Source of the DNA: Eopsaltria australis
Lineage: Eukaryota; Chordata; Aves; Passeriformes; Petroicidae
Reading direction: 5' to 3'
DNA length: 64,000 nucleotides
Assembly: GCA_034509425.1 (NCBI GenBank)
Contig: JAVTVJ010000553.1
Span: 372,001 to 436,000 of the forward strand
Below the pieces are notes generated by a model. That model had not been told where the DNA came from. It ran no database searches and saw only the letters and a list, made by a program, of their open reading frames with translations. Below are positions 45,293-56,700 of the stretch, one piece after another. Positions within the stretch are counted from its first letter, which is position 1. Each line of letters starts with the position of its first letter. The position numbers were made by a program, and so were the translations under genes.

Positions 45293-45526
45293 TTGGGGGG
45301 TTTAGGTTGGATTTCAGGGAAAGGTTCTTCCCCCTGAGGGTTTTGGGGCACTGCCCAGGCTCCCCAGGGAATGGGCACAGCCCTAAAGCTGGCAGAGCTC
45401 CAGGAGTGTTTGGGCGCTGCTCTCAGGGACGCCCAGGCTGGGATTGTTGGGATGTCTGTGCAGAGACAGGGATTGGGATGATCCCTGTGGGTCCCTCCAG
45501 CTCAGGGAATTCCATGATTTTTCTCT
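45293..45526 (+). mobile_element. CR1 LINE 3' fragment, another subfamily
   Basis: Sense copy with 'gttggatttcagggaaaggt', 'gcactgcccaggctccccag' and 'aggaattcca'-like terminal sequence. The same subfamily reappears at the right edge (63925-64000). Confidence 0.8.
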
Positions 45527-46086
45527 GATCCCGTGCTCTGGAGAGTGATGGGGACAGGCAGTGAGTGTCTGCTGTGCTTTGTGCTGCAGGGAAAAACACG
45601 AGGCTCCTTGGAAACGCCAGGGCTGGGCTGATTTTATCTCTGCTGTGAACCCGCTCCCTCCTGGATGCTCCGGCACAAACCCATCCGGGCTGCTCTGCCT
45701 GCAGATGCAGCCCCCTCTGCCAGGGAATTTGCTGGAGCCTGGACCAAATAAGGAGCTCGTGGCTAATCTTGGGGAGCAGGAATCAGTCAGTGTCAGGCAC
45801 GGCTGGGAGCTCTGTGCCGGGGGCTCACAGGGCTCCTCACGCTCATCCGGCAGCTGCCCCAGCAAAAGCAGCTCTGCAGCAATATTTAGAGAGAGGAAGG
45901 AAGGAAGGAGAGCCCCAGAGATTAAAAAAAACCAAACCTTTTCTTTACCTTTGTGTCTTAAAATACATTCTGAAAGCTGCAGCAGTCCTTTGGGCCGGGG
46001 CTCAGATGTCTCAGAAAGTTTTTCCATGTGGGAACAGAGTTTTCATCCTGGGAGATCCCAGCTCCACTTTCCAGCTGGGAGGATTC

Positions 46087-46262
46087 AGCAGCTTAATCCC
46101 AGAATGGTTTGTGTTGGAAAGGACCTTAAATCTCATCCTGTTCCATCCCCTGCTATGGGCAGGGACACCTTCCATAGACCAGGTTGCTCCAAGCCTCATC
46201 CAGCTTGGTTTTCCTCCTCTCCATACACTGAAACCTTTTCCCACATTTCTGCTCCAGCCAAG
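46087..46262 (-). mobile_element. CR1 LINE 3' fragment
   Basis: Reverse-oriented: 'cccagaatggtttgtgttgg' to 'catccagcttggttttcctc'. Confidence 0.83.
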
Positions 46263-46495
46263 TTCCCCAGGGCCAAGAAACCCTGTTTTTATAAAACCTT
46301 TGTTTTTCCATGCACTTTATGGTGTTCTGCACCCCATCATTCCAGCTCTCCACAAGGAAAACCTCTCTCCCACAACACCTGTGATGCCCTGGGCAGAAAG
46401 ATCCCAGCTGGGTCACAGCTGGAGGGGGTGGGATGGACCGTGTGTGGGAAATCCCCTGCAGCAGGGGTGGCTGTCCTGGAGGATGCACCTCAGCC

Positions 46496-46605
46496 AGTCC
46501 TGGATCCACTGGGAATTGGGTCCATCCCTGGATCCTTTGGGAAGTGGGTCCATCCCTGGATCCTTTGGGAAGTGGGTCCATCCCTGGATCCTTTGGGAAT
46601 TGTTT
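46496..46605 (+). repeat. 28-bp minisatellite, ~3.5 copies
   Basis: Near-identical copies of a 28-base unit starting 'ggatcctttgggaagtgggt'. The flanking half-copies read 'ggatccactgggaattgggt' and 'ggatcctttgggaattg'. Confidence 0.93.
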
Positions 46606-47159
46606 CCCTGCAATGGCCCAGGGTGAGGAGATGCTGACTCATGAGGTGAAGCTGGGCCAGGAAATCAAGAGCAAAATTAATGAGGGCTGCTCCCAAAAAT
46701 GGAGATGTGGAGAGCTGGGTGCTGTGCTGGGGGGACCTGCCCTGCTGCCAGCTCTGTCAGGGAAAGGAAACAGCCCCAGGGAGATGGAGCCAGCAGGAGA
46801 AATCCCTCGGGATGGCCTGAGGGCATGCAGAGCCACCCTACAGGAGGGGCACGGCCACCCAGAGAGTCCCCGTGTGTCCCTGGCACAGCTCAGAGCTTGT
46901 TCCTGCTGCTGGAAAGCCGGGCATTACTGTGGTTCTCAGATGGCTCCTGAGGGCTGTGCCCACCTTCCCAGGCCAGGGGGCAGCTGATGGGGTCTCTCTT
47001 TATTCTGTCTGCTTTTATAGAGCCTCAGAAATGCTGCTGGCACATTTGGCTGATATTATCCAGCAGATTCCAGTTAAGGATGGAGGAATTTTCTTTCTAC
47101 CATTCCATGAAAGGAAGGGGCAGATAGATCAGGGTCGGGCTCAGCTCCCAGGGAACAAG

Positions 47160-47420
47160 TGACAGGAAAGAGAAAACAGCCTCAAGTTTCTCCAGAAGAG
47201 ATTTAGATTGGATATTAGGGAAAAATTCTTTAAGGAAAGGGTTGTCCAGCCCTGGCACAGCTGCTTAAATCAGTGGTGGAGTCCCCATCCCTGGAGGGAT
47301 TTAAAAGCCATGTGGATGTGGCACTTGGGGACAGGGGTCAGTGGTGGTCTTGGCGCTGCTGGGGGAATGGTTGATGATCTTCGAGGGCTTTTCCAACTTA
47401 AACAATTCTATGAGGAATTC
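47160..47420 (+). mobile_element. CR1 LINE 3' fragment, older type
   Basis: Sense copy: 'gacaggaaagagaaaacagc', 'gattggatattagggaaaaa', 'gtccccatccctggagggat' and terminal 'acttaaacaattctatga'. Confidence 0.86.
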
Positions 47421-48374
47421 TGTGAGGGGGGATCTTATAGATATCTCTTTTTCTTCGGACATGAAGCCAAAACACTTTCTGGTGCTGCTCCAGGGAGCTC
47501 AGGGGTTCACACCCCCCTCCCTGCGAGAGCCCTTTCCCGCAGGATCCACAGGCATGTCCAAGGCACGGCTTTGTGGCCCTTCCTGCCCAACAGCCCGACC
47601 TTGAGCAGGGCTGCTTTCCCATATCCAGGGGCAGAAATGCTCCAAGGGCATTATCCCAGTGACCCACTAACCCAGCTGGCAAAGCCACACCGCGGGCCGA
47701 GCCCGCGCCAGCGCCAGCTGCATCCCTGCTCCCATCCCAGCCCCGCTTCCCTGCAAACATCCCAGAGCCCCGAACGGCCCCGGTGCATCCTGTGAGCCTC
47801 TGGGGTGTGCTGCAGCCGCAGCCACGCTCCCATCGCCGGGAACAGCGCTTCCTTTGCCGGCTGCCCCAGGAGAGGGGCGCGTTTCCTGCTGCTCCCCTTA
47901 TCTGCGCCGGCTGCAGGGGCTCCGCGATCCTAGAGCTGCCAGGCTTGGAACGGGGAGAGGCTGCCGGGATTTCCTGCCTCGGCAGCCTCTGAGCCAGGGA
48001 TTCCTCTGCTTTTCCTGCTGCTCGCCCTGGGGAAGGTGAGCCCTCAGCAGGGCAGGGAGGTGCCGGCCCCCCAGGCAGCAGGAGCGGGATGAGTGGTTTG
48101 TCCTGGTTTTCCCAGTTTAGCCCAGGGAGTTGGGAGTGTCTGCAGGGTCGGGCCAGATCCATCCTCTGCCCCATCCCAGAGCTTCCCCCCTGTTTCCATA
48201 GTGCCAGCACATCTGTTTCTGCCCAAAATGCCTCCCAGGAAATGGCTCTGGATTGTTTCTGTGCCCAAGCTGAGAGGAGGGATGGACCCTGCAGCCAGAG
48301 GCTCTGCCCAGGCACATGGAAGTGATTACAGGGATCAGTGCCCGCACCACCTCCCTTCCCAGCACAGGGTGTGG

Positions 48375-48775
48375 GCAAGCACAGCCTGTCCCTGTCCCCA
48401 TCCATGTCCTGTCCCCATCCTCAGCCCCATCCTCATCCTCAGCCCCATCCTCATCCTCAGCCCCAGCCTCATCCCGATCCCTATACCCAATCCCATCCTC
48501 ATCCCAAGTCCTATTTCTATGCCCATCCACATCCCCATCCTTGTCCCTTCCCTCCTCTTCCCTGTGTCCATCCTCATCCTTGTCCCATCCTCATCCCCGT
48601 CCCCATCTTTATCTCTGTTCCCTATCCTTGTCCCCATCCCTTTCTCTGCCCATTCCCATCTCCCCATCCCCATTCTCATCCCTGATCCCATGCACATCAT
48701 GGGCCCCATCCTTATCCTCCTCCCGTGTCTTGTCTCCATCTTCTTCCTCATCCCTGTCCCCATCCCGGCTTCCCA
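48375..48775 (+). repeat. ~400-bp degenerate (CCCATCCTCATC) tract
   Basis: C-rich pyrimidine-biased tract made of CCCATC, CTCATC and CTTGTC hexamers. It opens long accidental frames (Pro/Ser/His on plus, Met/Gly/Arg on minus). Confidence 0.92.
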
Positions 48776-49979
48776 GCTGCTCCCAAAGCCACAGGAATTC
48801 CCCTGACAGCAGGACTCTGCTCCCAAGGTCAGGACAGGATTTCAGATCTTCCCAGCTGCCACTTTTTAAACTTCCTGGTGCCACTTTGGCTCAGGGAGTC
48901 AGGAAAATGAATTCTTTGACACTCTGAAGACTGCAGGGAGCCTGGCAGCTCCTCCTTCCCGGTCCAGAGGATCCCCAGTGCCTGTGGTTGGATTTTCAAC
49001 AGCCCCCAAAGATCCCAAGGAGCAGCAAGGTTTTCCTCCCTTTCACTCCCCTCCTCTGCCCATTGCCACCTCCGAGGTGCCACCAAATGCCACCGTTCCC
49101 CATGGGAGTGACATCCCAGCTGGGATCTCACCAGGCAGAGGCGCTGCTGGCTCCCTGCAGCTCCCAATTTCCCTGGAGAGACACGAAGGTGTTTGAGCTT
49201 CAAAGAAAAGCCACATTTTGGCACGGGCAGCTCCTGGAAGGCTGCAGATCTTGTCCAGCTGGCCTGGACCCCGCTCGAAGTCCTAATTGTTTTCCATGGC
49301 CAGGCAAACGACTCCTTCCAGGGGCTGGAGCCAGCCAGAGCCTGTAGCCCAGGGACAGAGGCTTCTCCAGATGTGGTCCCGGCAGTGACACTGCCCGGGC
49401 TTCCAAACCAGCTCGATCCCAGCTGCTTTCCAGGGTGCCAGGATGCAGTGGATTGCACTCTGCCTGGGATGGAGGGGACGGGGACCGCAGTGTCACTGCA
49501 ATAGGCGGTGGAGGGCGTCCAGCTGCTTCCCATGTGAGGATTCCTGTCGGGAATGCCATGAATGTGTCCCTGATTTATTTCTCACGACAGCCTACAGGAG
49601 TTTGACACTTCCCTCCTTGTTATCTGGCATTCCTCGGGCATGGATTTGTCTTGGGACAGATGCAGCACTCCAGGCCAGGGAAGGGGGAAACGCTCCAGAG
49701 TTTTGGCCGCTGCCAGCCCGGATTTCCACGAGCACTCATGGAGTGCAGCTGTCGGGAATTGAGCTCTTCCTCCCCTCTACCGCCGCGGGTGCTCTCACCC
49801 CGACCCCCCGACCCAAAGGGAAACCCTCCCCGATGCATCGGCCACTGCAGAGCTCCCCGGGCGGAGATGATGGATGGTGGGACAGGGAAAGGATAAACAG
49901 CGCTGACCCCGCGTCCGGCCGTGCGTGCGTGGGGGGCCGCTCGCTGACCGCCTGCCAGTGGAGCTGCAAGACAGATTTT

Positions 49980-50522
49980 GGCCGTGGGCTGCCCCTGTCC
50001 TCCCCCCGCGTGTCCCCTGCGGATGAGGAGTCACGTTCCTTCCCGGCTCAAGGGAGCGGGAGCCGAGGGAGCGAGCGGGGAACGGCCAGAGCCTCCCGCC
50101 CACGCCGCGACCCCGGCCCCGACCCCGGCTGGACGCGGGCCCGGCGCCGGGGGCGTTGCGGGGAGGCGGGGGGGATGCGGGGCTCCGGGAGGGGCACGAA
50201 GGGAGGATCCCATGCCCCTTCCCGGGATGCCCCCTCGGGACCCCGCCGCTGTGGTACCCGCTCCCCCCGGGATGCCGGTACCGGCCCGGGGGATGCGCGG
50301 GGATGCGGGAGGCGGGGGTCTCAACCCGGGACGGATTTTGGGATGAGACCCGATTGGTCGGGGACGGGGACGGCCGCTGCTTGGCCACGCCCCTCGGGCT
50401 ACTCCCCGTCCCGCCCCGCGGGGCCGGGGTCGCCCCGTCCGGCCCGTCCCGCTCCGCTCGGCTCCGCTGCTCCGCTCGGCTTCTCCCGCTCGGCTCCGCT
50501 CGGTGCCGCGGCCGCTGCCGGG
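49980..50522 (+). promoter_or_regulatory. NID2: NID2 CpG-island promoter / 5'UTR
   Basis: A CpG-rich flank leads into exon 1. A reverse CCAAT box (ATTGG) is at 50353-50357, a CACGCCC element at about 50386, and GC boxes at about 50409-50418. This is a TATA-less promoter arrangement within about 170 bases of the ATG. The exact transcription start cannot be fixed. Confidence 0.6.
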
Positions 50523-50711
50523 ATGCGGGCGGTGCTGGCGGTGCTGGCGGCGGTGCTGGCGGTGGGGGCAGCCCTGCCCCGCCCGGGGCTGCTCCCGCAC
50601 GGCCCGGCCCGCGGCGATGCCCGGCTCCGGCCGGGGGACGACGAGAGCTCTCCCGGGGTGCTGCTCCGCCGCGCTCTGCGCCTCTACGGCCGCTCCGCCC
50701 GCCGCCTCTAC
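50523..50711 (+). CDS. NID2: NID2 exon 1 (signal peptide, start of G1)
   Basis: ATG at 50523 starts [19 protein letters not shown], a clear signal peptide. A conserved GDDESS motif follows and the exon ends RRLY in phase 0 at the GTGAGT donor. The frame is also open upstream, but only the ATG with a signal peptide fits the family. Confidence 0.93.
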
Positions 50712-53700
50712 GTGAGTCCCGCCTGGCCCCGGCCCCGCTCCCCGCTCCCCTCTCCCTCCCTGCCCCGCTTCCTCCCCTCCATCATCTCCCTCTGTCCCTC
50801 CATCTTCGCTCCGTCCATCTCTCCATCCTCTGTCCCTCCTTCCTTCCAGCCCGGTCTCTCTCCATCTTCCCACTCTGCTTCCCTCCATCCCTCCTTCCTT
50901 CTGGCTTTTCACCCCTCCATCTTTCCATCCTTCCTCCTACTCACCCACTTCCTCCCCTGCCTTTGCACCCTCTCCTCCTCCTTCTCCCCGCTCCTGCCCC
51001 TCCATGTGCACCTTCGCTGTCCCACCGCACGTGTGTTTTCCCCATCCGTCCATCCATCCATTTGCCCCCTTCCCGCGGTCTCCTGCCCGGTGTCTCCGGC
51101 TGCGGAGGAACAAGAGGGCTTTCTCCTCCGCAGCTGTTCCCCCGCCAGCAGCGGCTGCAGCTGGGATGGGCCCTGAGCTGCAGCTCCCTGGGGGATGGAG
51201 AAGCCCGAGGTCTTTGTTTTCTGCCCGGCCGGATGGGGCCACGCGGCCTCGGGGCTCTCGCTGCACCGAGGAGGGGGGGACAGGGCGTGGGGACCGGCGG
51301 TGGTGACACCTCTGCAGCTCCTGAGCTCCCTGCGCCGCTCTCCCTGCAGGTGGGGACCAACGGGGTCATCTCCACCCAGGATTTCCCCAGGGAGACCCAG
51401 TACGTGGATGACGATTTCCCCACAGACTTCCCCGTCATCGCCCCCTTCCTGGCCGACCTCGACACCTCCGGGGACAGAGGGGACATCTACTACCGGCAGG
51501 ATGACTCTCGGGACGTGCTGGACCAGGCTGTGGGATACATCCAGGCCGGGTTCCCCCGCTCTGCCCGCTCCTTCGTACCCACCAATGCCTTCATTGCCAC
51601 CTGGGAGGACGTGGGCGCCTACCAGGAGCTCTCCCAGGACACCGAGCCCTCCACGCAGGTGAGGCCAAGGGCTGGGCTTGGATGCCCGTCCTGTGTGTCA
51701 TGGGAGGATGAGTTTTTCTCGTGTGGCACCCAAAATACTGAGTCTTTTCCTTCTGAGCAGCTGGATGGTGGCTCCATCCATCTGTCCTTGGGTGAGCACC
51801 AGGAGGAACATGGAGCTGTCCCCCTCTGCTCAGAGCTGTGGCAGTGCTGGGGCAGTTGGGCAGAAGAGGTTTAGAGGTTGCCTTCATGGCTGGAGGTGCT
51901 TGTACAAGGACAGAGAGTGATAGGACAAGGGAGAGTGGCTTCACATTGCTTGGATCAGATGTTGGGAAGGAATTCTTCCCTGTGAGGGTGTAGTGGCCCT
52001 GCCACAGGGTGCCCAGAGAAGCTGTGGCTGCCCCTGGATTCCTGGAAGTGTCCAAGGCCAGGGTGGACAGAGCTTGGAGCAACCTGGGATAGTGGAAGGT
52101 GTCCCTGCCCATGGCAGGGGGTGGAATGAGGTGAATTTTAAGATCCCCTGAATCCAAACCATTCCGGGATTCTGGTTCTTTTCCAACAAAACTTTCCAGT
52201 GCTGGTGGCTCTGGTGGCCAGGGACAGCTGGGGGAGGCCCTGGTTGAGGTCACCCATTGTGCTCCTGACCTTTCCTGGTGGCTCGGGGCTGGTCCTTCCT
52301 CCTGCCCCTGCGCTGATTGCGCCGCCGGCCAGGAACCGCCTTTGGAATTTCCACCGTGGGCTGAGTTTGTGCCTGGAAAACAAGCTCATAGGTGGTCCCC
52401 AGCTCAGGGGGTGACCTGTGCTCTCCACCCACGGGGCTGATAAGGCTCCAGCGTGGGTGGACCTCCAGCAGTGCCTGTCCCCAAAAACGCTGGGTCACGA
52501 GCTGTCACATCAGGCCGATGACGCACTGAGGAGGTGACAGTGACGTGGACTCCAACGAGCTGAATGTGACGAGCTGCACGAGGAACACCCTGCTGGTGGA
52601 TCCCCAGAGCTGTGAGATGGGTGATGGGCTCTCACCCAAAGGCCAGCAGCAGCCACCGGGTCCCCAAGGGCCACCAGGAGCCACCCTGAGCCATCCCCCC
52701 GCTCCGGGGCCCTCCGGTAGCGCGTTGCTGAGAGGGAAGCCAAGCGAGGCAAGAAGCTGAGGTTTGGAAGGAGACAAGGCACATTTTTTCCTCTCATTTA
52801 AAAGCTGGGAAAGCAGCTGAAGAGATGCCATCAGGGGCCTCGCAGCGACCTCGAAAAGGCAGCCTCCTCTTCTTTTCTCTTCCCCGCTGTGGTTTTTTCC
52901 CCTCTCCGAGAAGTTTGGATCAGGCTTTAAAATGAAACTGGTCTCGTTTGGAAATGAGGAGCTCCAGGGAAAGCTTCATTCAAGACTGGCTGAAATGCAG
53001 CTTGTGCCTGTGCTTGGCTGAGCTCCCCCTTCGCCAAAACTGCTAAAAAGCTCCCCAAACACCACTTTTTTTTTCCCTGACCAAATGTGGCATTTATGGA
53101 AATGCTGCCCTCCTGCTGCTCAGAACCAGGATTGGCTCCAAAGTCTTTCCCCTTGCTCTGGAAGTCACGGCTAATCCCTTTTGAGCCTCAAAAGTAGGAA
53201 ACTGGGTTAAGATGGGAAGCAGAAGATCAAAAAGCCCCTCTCTGGGGGTCCTGCCTGGCTGGGAGGTCTGGCAGTGCCGTGTCCCCTCCAGCTCCTTGGG
53301 ACACGCTCCTGCAGTGACATTTCCTGGGGCTGCAAAGTGAGACAAGGCTGACCCTGCTTCTGTAGGAGCAAAACTTGCCCTTTTGGGCTGGAATTTGCCC
53401 TTTGCAGCTCTGTGCCGGGGGCTTCCCCCCCTCCTTCCCTCCATCCCATCGTGCCAGCACATCGATGTCACTCAGCGTGTCCCCCCTCGCCACCCACCCC
53501 AGGGCAGAACGAGCCCTGCAGCTGCCGCTGTGATTTGGCTGCGTGGGGGAGGAATCCAGCCCCGCGGGGAGGGGGGGTTATCCCGCCCCTCTCCAGCTTT
53601 TTTGGCCGCCTTTTCGGGGTCTCTGAATGCCCGAGTGTGTGACAGGCACAACAAGGCTCTTTATATCCCGCGGGGCTGCCGGGAAATCCAACGATGCTCC

Positions 53701-56700
53701 GGGGGGGCCCTGCGCCCCAAAATCGGGGCTGGAGCTGTGGGGGTGGAGTGAGGGGAGCCCCCACCCTCCCTCCCGCTGTTCCAGGGGTGAAACTGGGAGT
53801 TTAATCATTTTTCCTTCTCTCGGGCGCCGTTCCCTGCGTGCTGCTTCCAGCAGCTCGGTGGGACGGGCTGCTCCCTGCTTGGGGTTATTTTTTGGGGGAG
53901 CAGGAGCTGTGTGGGGTTGGTTTCTTGGCGTTTGGAGTTTGTGGGTTGTGGGGTGGCTCGGCAGGGCTGGGCTGGCCCCGGAGCCTCCCTGTCCGTGGGT
54001 TGTGGCCACGGTGCCGCTGCCTGGCACGGCCCCAAGGCTCGCAGGGCTGGCGGGGCAGGCGGCCAGCCTGCCTATAGCGGGATGTATGGGAAGCTGGGAG
54101 CACTGGAATGTTTTTTCCTGAGGAAATCGAGCTAAAATTGTTCTCAGGGACAAGCGGGGGGTGCGGGTTTCCCTCTGGTGCTGATGGGATGGAGCAGGGA
54201 CAGGAGTGAGGGGCTCCCAGTGCAGGGCTTGTAGGGCCAGGGATGCTCCTGGGACACCCTTGCACTGAGGGGGTGGCCTGGCTGTGCCAGGGGCTCCTGG
54301 AGGATGCTGAGCATCTTCCCAGGATGTGGCACTGGGAGCTTGGCTGGGAACGAGCAGCCCCAGCTCCTGCTCTGCCCCAGGAGTCTCTGCAGGTGATCAT
54401 GGAGTGATTTGGGTTGGAAGGGACCTGAAGGAACATCCAGTGCCACCCCCTGCCATGGGCAGGGACACCTTCCACTGTCCCAGGCTGCTCCAAGCCCTGT
54501 CCAACCTGGCCTTGGACACTGCCAGGGATCCAGGGGCAGCCACAGCTTCTCTGGGCACCCTGTGCCAGGGCCTCACCACCTTCACAGGAAAGAATTTCTT
54601 CCCAATATCCCATCCATCCCTGCCCTCTGGCAGTGGGAAGCCATTCCCTGTGTCCTGTCCCTCCATGCCTTGTCCCCAGTCCCTCTCCAGCTCTCCTGGA
54701 GCCCCTTCAGGCCCTGCAAGGGGCTCTGAGCTCTCCCTGGATCCTTCTCTTCTCCAGGTGAGCACTCCCAGCTCTCCCAGCCTGGTCCCATGGAAGTGCT
54801 CTCTGTTGGAGGGCCGTTTTTGGGTTCTCACATGCCCTGTGGTGTGTCTGGGGCTGCCTCTCCCATCCCTGCTCCCTTTCCTTCACTCCTGTGCTGTGTT
54901 CCTGCCCCTCCCTGCCATCCATCTGTCCCTCTCTCCCTTTGGCAGCTCAACACCTTCCAGGCAGTCATAGCCTACAACGAGGAGGACACCTACACCATCT
55001 TCCTCTACCCCCACGGGGGCCTCCAGTTCCTGGGGACACGGCCCAAGGAGTCCTACAACGTGCAGCTGGAGCTGCCAGCCAGGGTGGGCTTCAGCTGGGG
55101 GGACGGCGATGACCCCAAGAGGGACGGGCTCTTCCACAGCCTGGCCAGCAGCGAGCAGGCTCTGAGGAGCCTGGAGAGGTGAGTGGCACCTGGGGGGCTC
55201 TGGGGGTGGGCTGGGGGAGCAGGGTCACCTCCTCCCAGCTCTGGAGCCTCTTAGAGCCTGGAAAAATTTGGGGGCTGCATCAGGGGCTCAGCCCCACCTG
55301 CACAGGAGCTGTACTGGGGTCCTGGAGGGGTGGTGGCACCTTTGGGGTGGCTTTTCCAGCACGGCTGTGATGATGTTCATGTCTCCACAGGGAGAGCAAC
55401 ACGGGAATCCCCGGCGTGTGGGTTTTCCACGTGGGCAGCGTGGAGCACGTGGAGCCAGGGGGTGCTGAGGGAGCTGCTCCTGCCGTGCCTCAGAGCCACC
55501 CCGAGCGCCCCAACCCCGGCACCGCCAGCTACACCCACCCCCTGCCCGGCCACACGCCCATGGCACAGCGTCCCAGCCTGGCATCCCACTCCCCGGTGCT
55601 GCTGGGCTTTGTCCCCGGCAGGAGGGACGCCCAGGAGCGGGGCCGCTGGCTGCAGCCCGGCGGGGACGGTGCCACCCGGCAGAGCCACTCGGCCATCCCC
55701 GCCTCCTACAGCTCCGGCCAGCACGGCGTGGGCGTGGAGGAGGACGTGCATTTCAACCCCGATGGTGAGCATGGCCCATCAGGGACAATGACCCAAAGGG
55801 GACAGTGACTGAGCAGGGATGGCTCCCTGAAAACAGCGCCTGGCTGCAAGTTCATCCCTTCCCGAGCAGCCGGTGCTGGAGGAGCATCTCCTGCAAAGCT
55901 GCTGCCCCTCAGCTCCTCCTCTCAGCCCAATCCCGCTGCCTGCCAGGCTTGCCATGGGAAAAGGAAGGAGGCCTGGAGTGTGGGATGGAGTGGGATGCTC
56001 AGGGGACAGGTCCCAGCACGAGGCCAGGGTTGGCCTTTCTGCCCTCCCCGCCACCCCTCCAGCTGTGGAGCCGCCGTGGCACGTGCCCGGGGGAGCAGAG
56101 CCCCGTCCCCAGCCAGCTGTCTCCCAAAAATACCCTCAGGAATTTGATCTCCTGCCCTCTGTCAGATCTGCCTGAAATCAGGCGACAGGTTCCAAACCCT
56201 CCACCACCCCTCTGCATCCCGGGTGGCTCCCGTGGGAGCCGCCACTGCCAGCTGGCTCGTTTCCAGTGGCGTTATTAGGGCTGAGAAGGCAAAGCACCCA
56301 CCCCATGTGAGGGGTGGCTTTGTCACCGTGTCCCCAACCCTTCCCTCTTTGTCCCCAGTGTTCACCTACAGCGCAGCCAGCAAGGAGACGTGTGCCCAGC
56401 ACCACGGGCAGTGCTCCCCTCACGCCTTCTGCACTGACTACGCCGCCGGCTTCTGCTGCCACTGCCGGGCCACCTTCTACGGGAACGGGCGGCAGTGCCT
56501 GCCCGAAGGTACGCGGGGCGGGCGGCGGGGACGGGCAGCCCGTGCCTGGGTGGCCGCTGCCAGGGGTGCCCGTCTCCCCGCCCAGGGGCCGTGCATCGCC
56601 TCAACGGGAAGGTGAGCGGGAGCCTGAGGGTGGGACGGGCGTCCGTCCGCTTCCAGGACGTGGATCTGCACGCCTACATCGTGGGCAGCGACGGCAGAGC

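Larger units (their letters stand above)
39441..50339. other. Intergenic spacer between PTGDR and NID2
   Basis: No recognisable gene on either strand. It holds seven CR1 copies and several simple or minisatellite repeats. A T-run lies at about 41673-41697, an ATCC-type run at about 44027-44060, and scattered CpG-rich patches at about 41830-41885, 42540-42900 and 43400-43520. Long accidental reading frames occur because of GC-rich composition. Confidence 0.5.

Noticed and set aside
45561..46637. 358-codon frame in the PTGDR-NID2 spacer
   Set aside because: It crosses a CR1 and a 28-bp minisatellite and shows no domain.
49443..50522. 360-codon in-frame extension upstream of NID2 exon 1
   Set aside because: It would bury the signal peptide; the region is CpG-island promoter DNA with promoter elements, so it is treated as non-coding.
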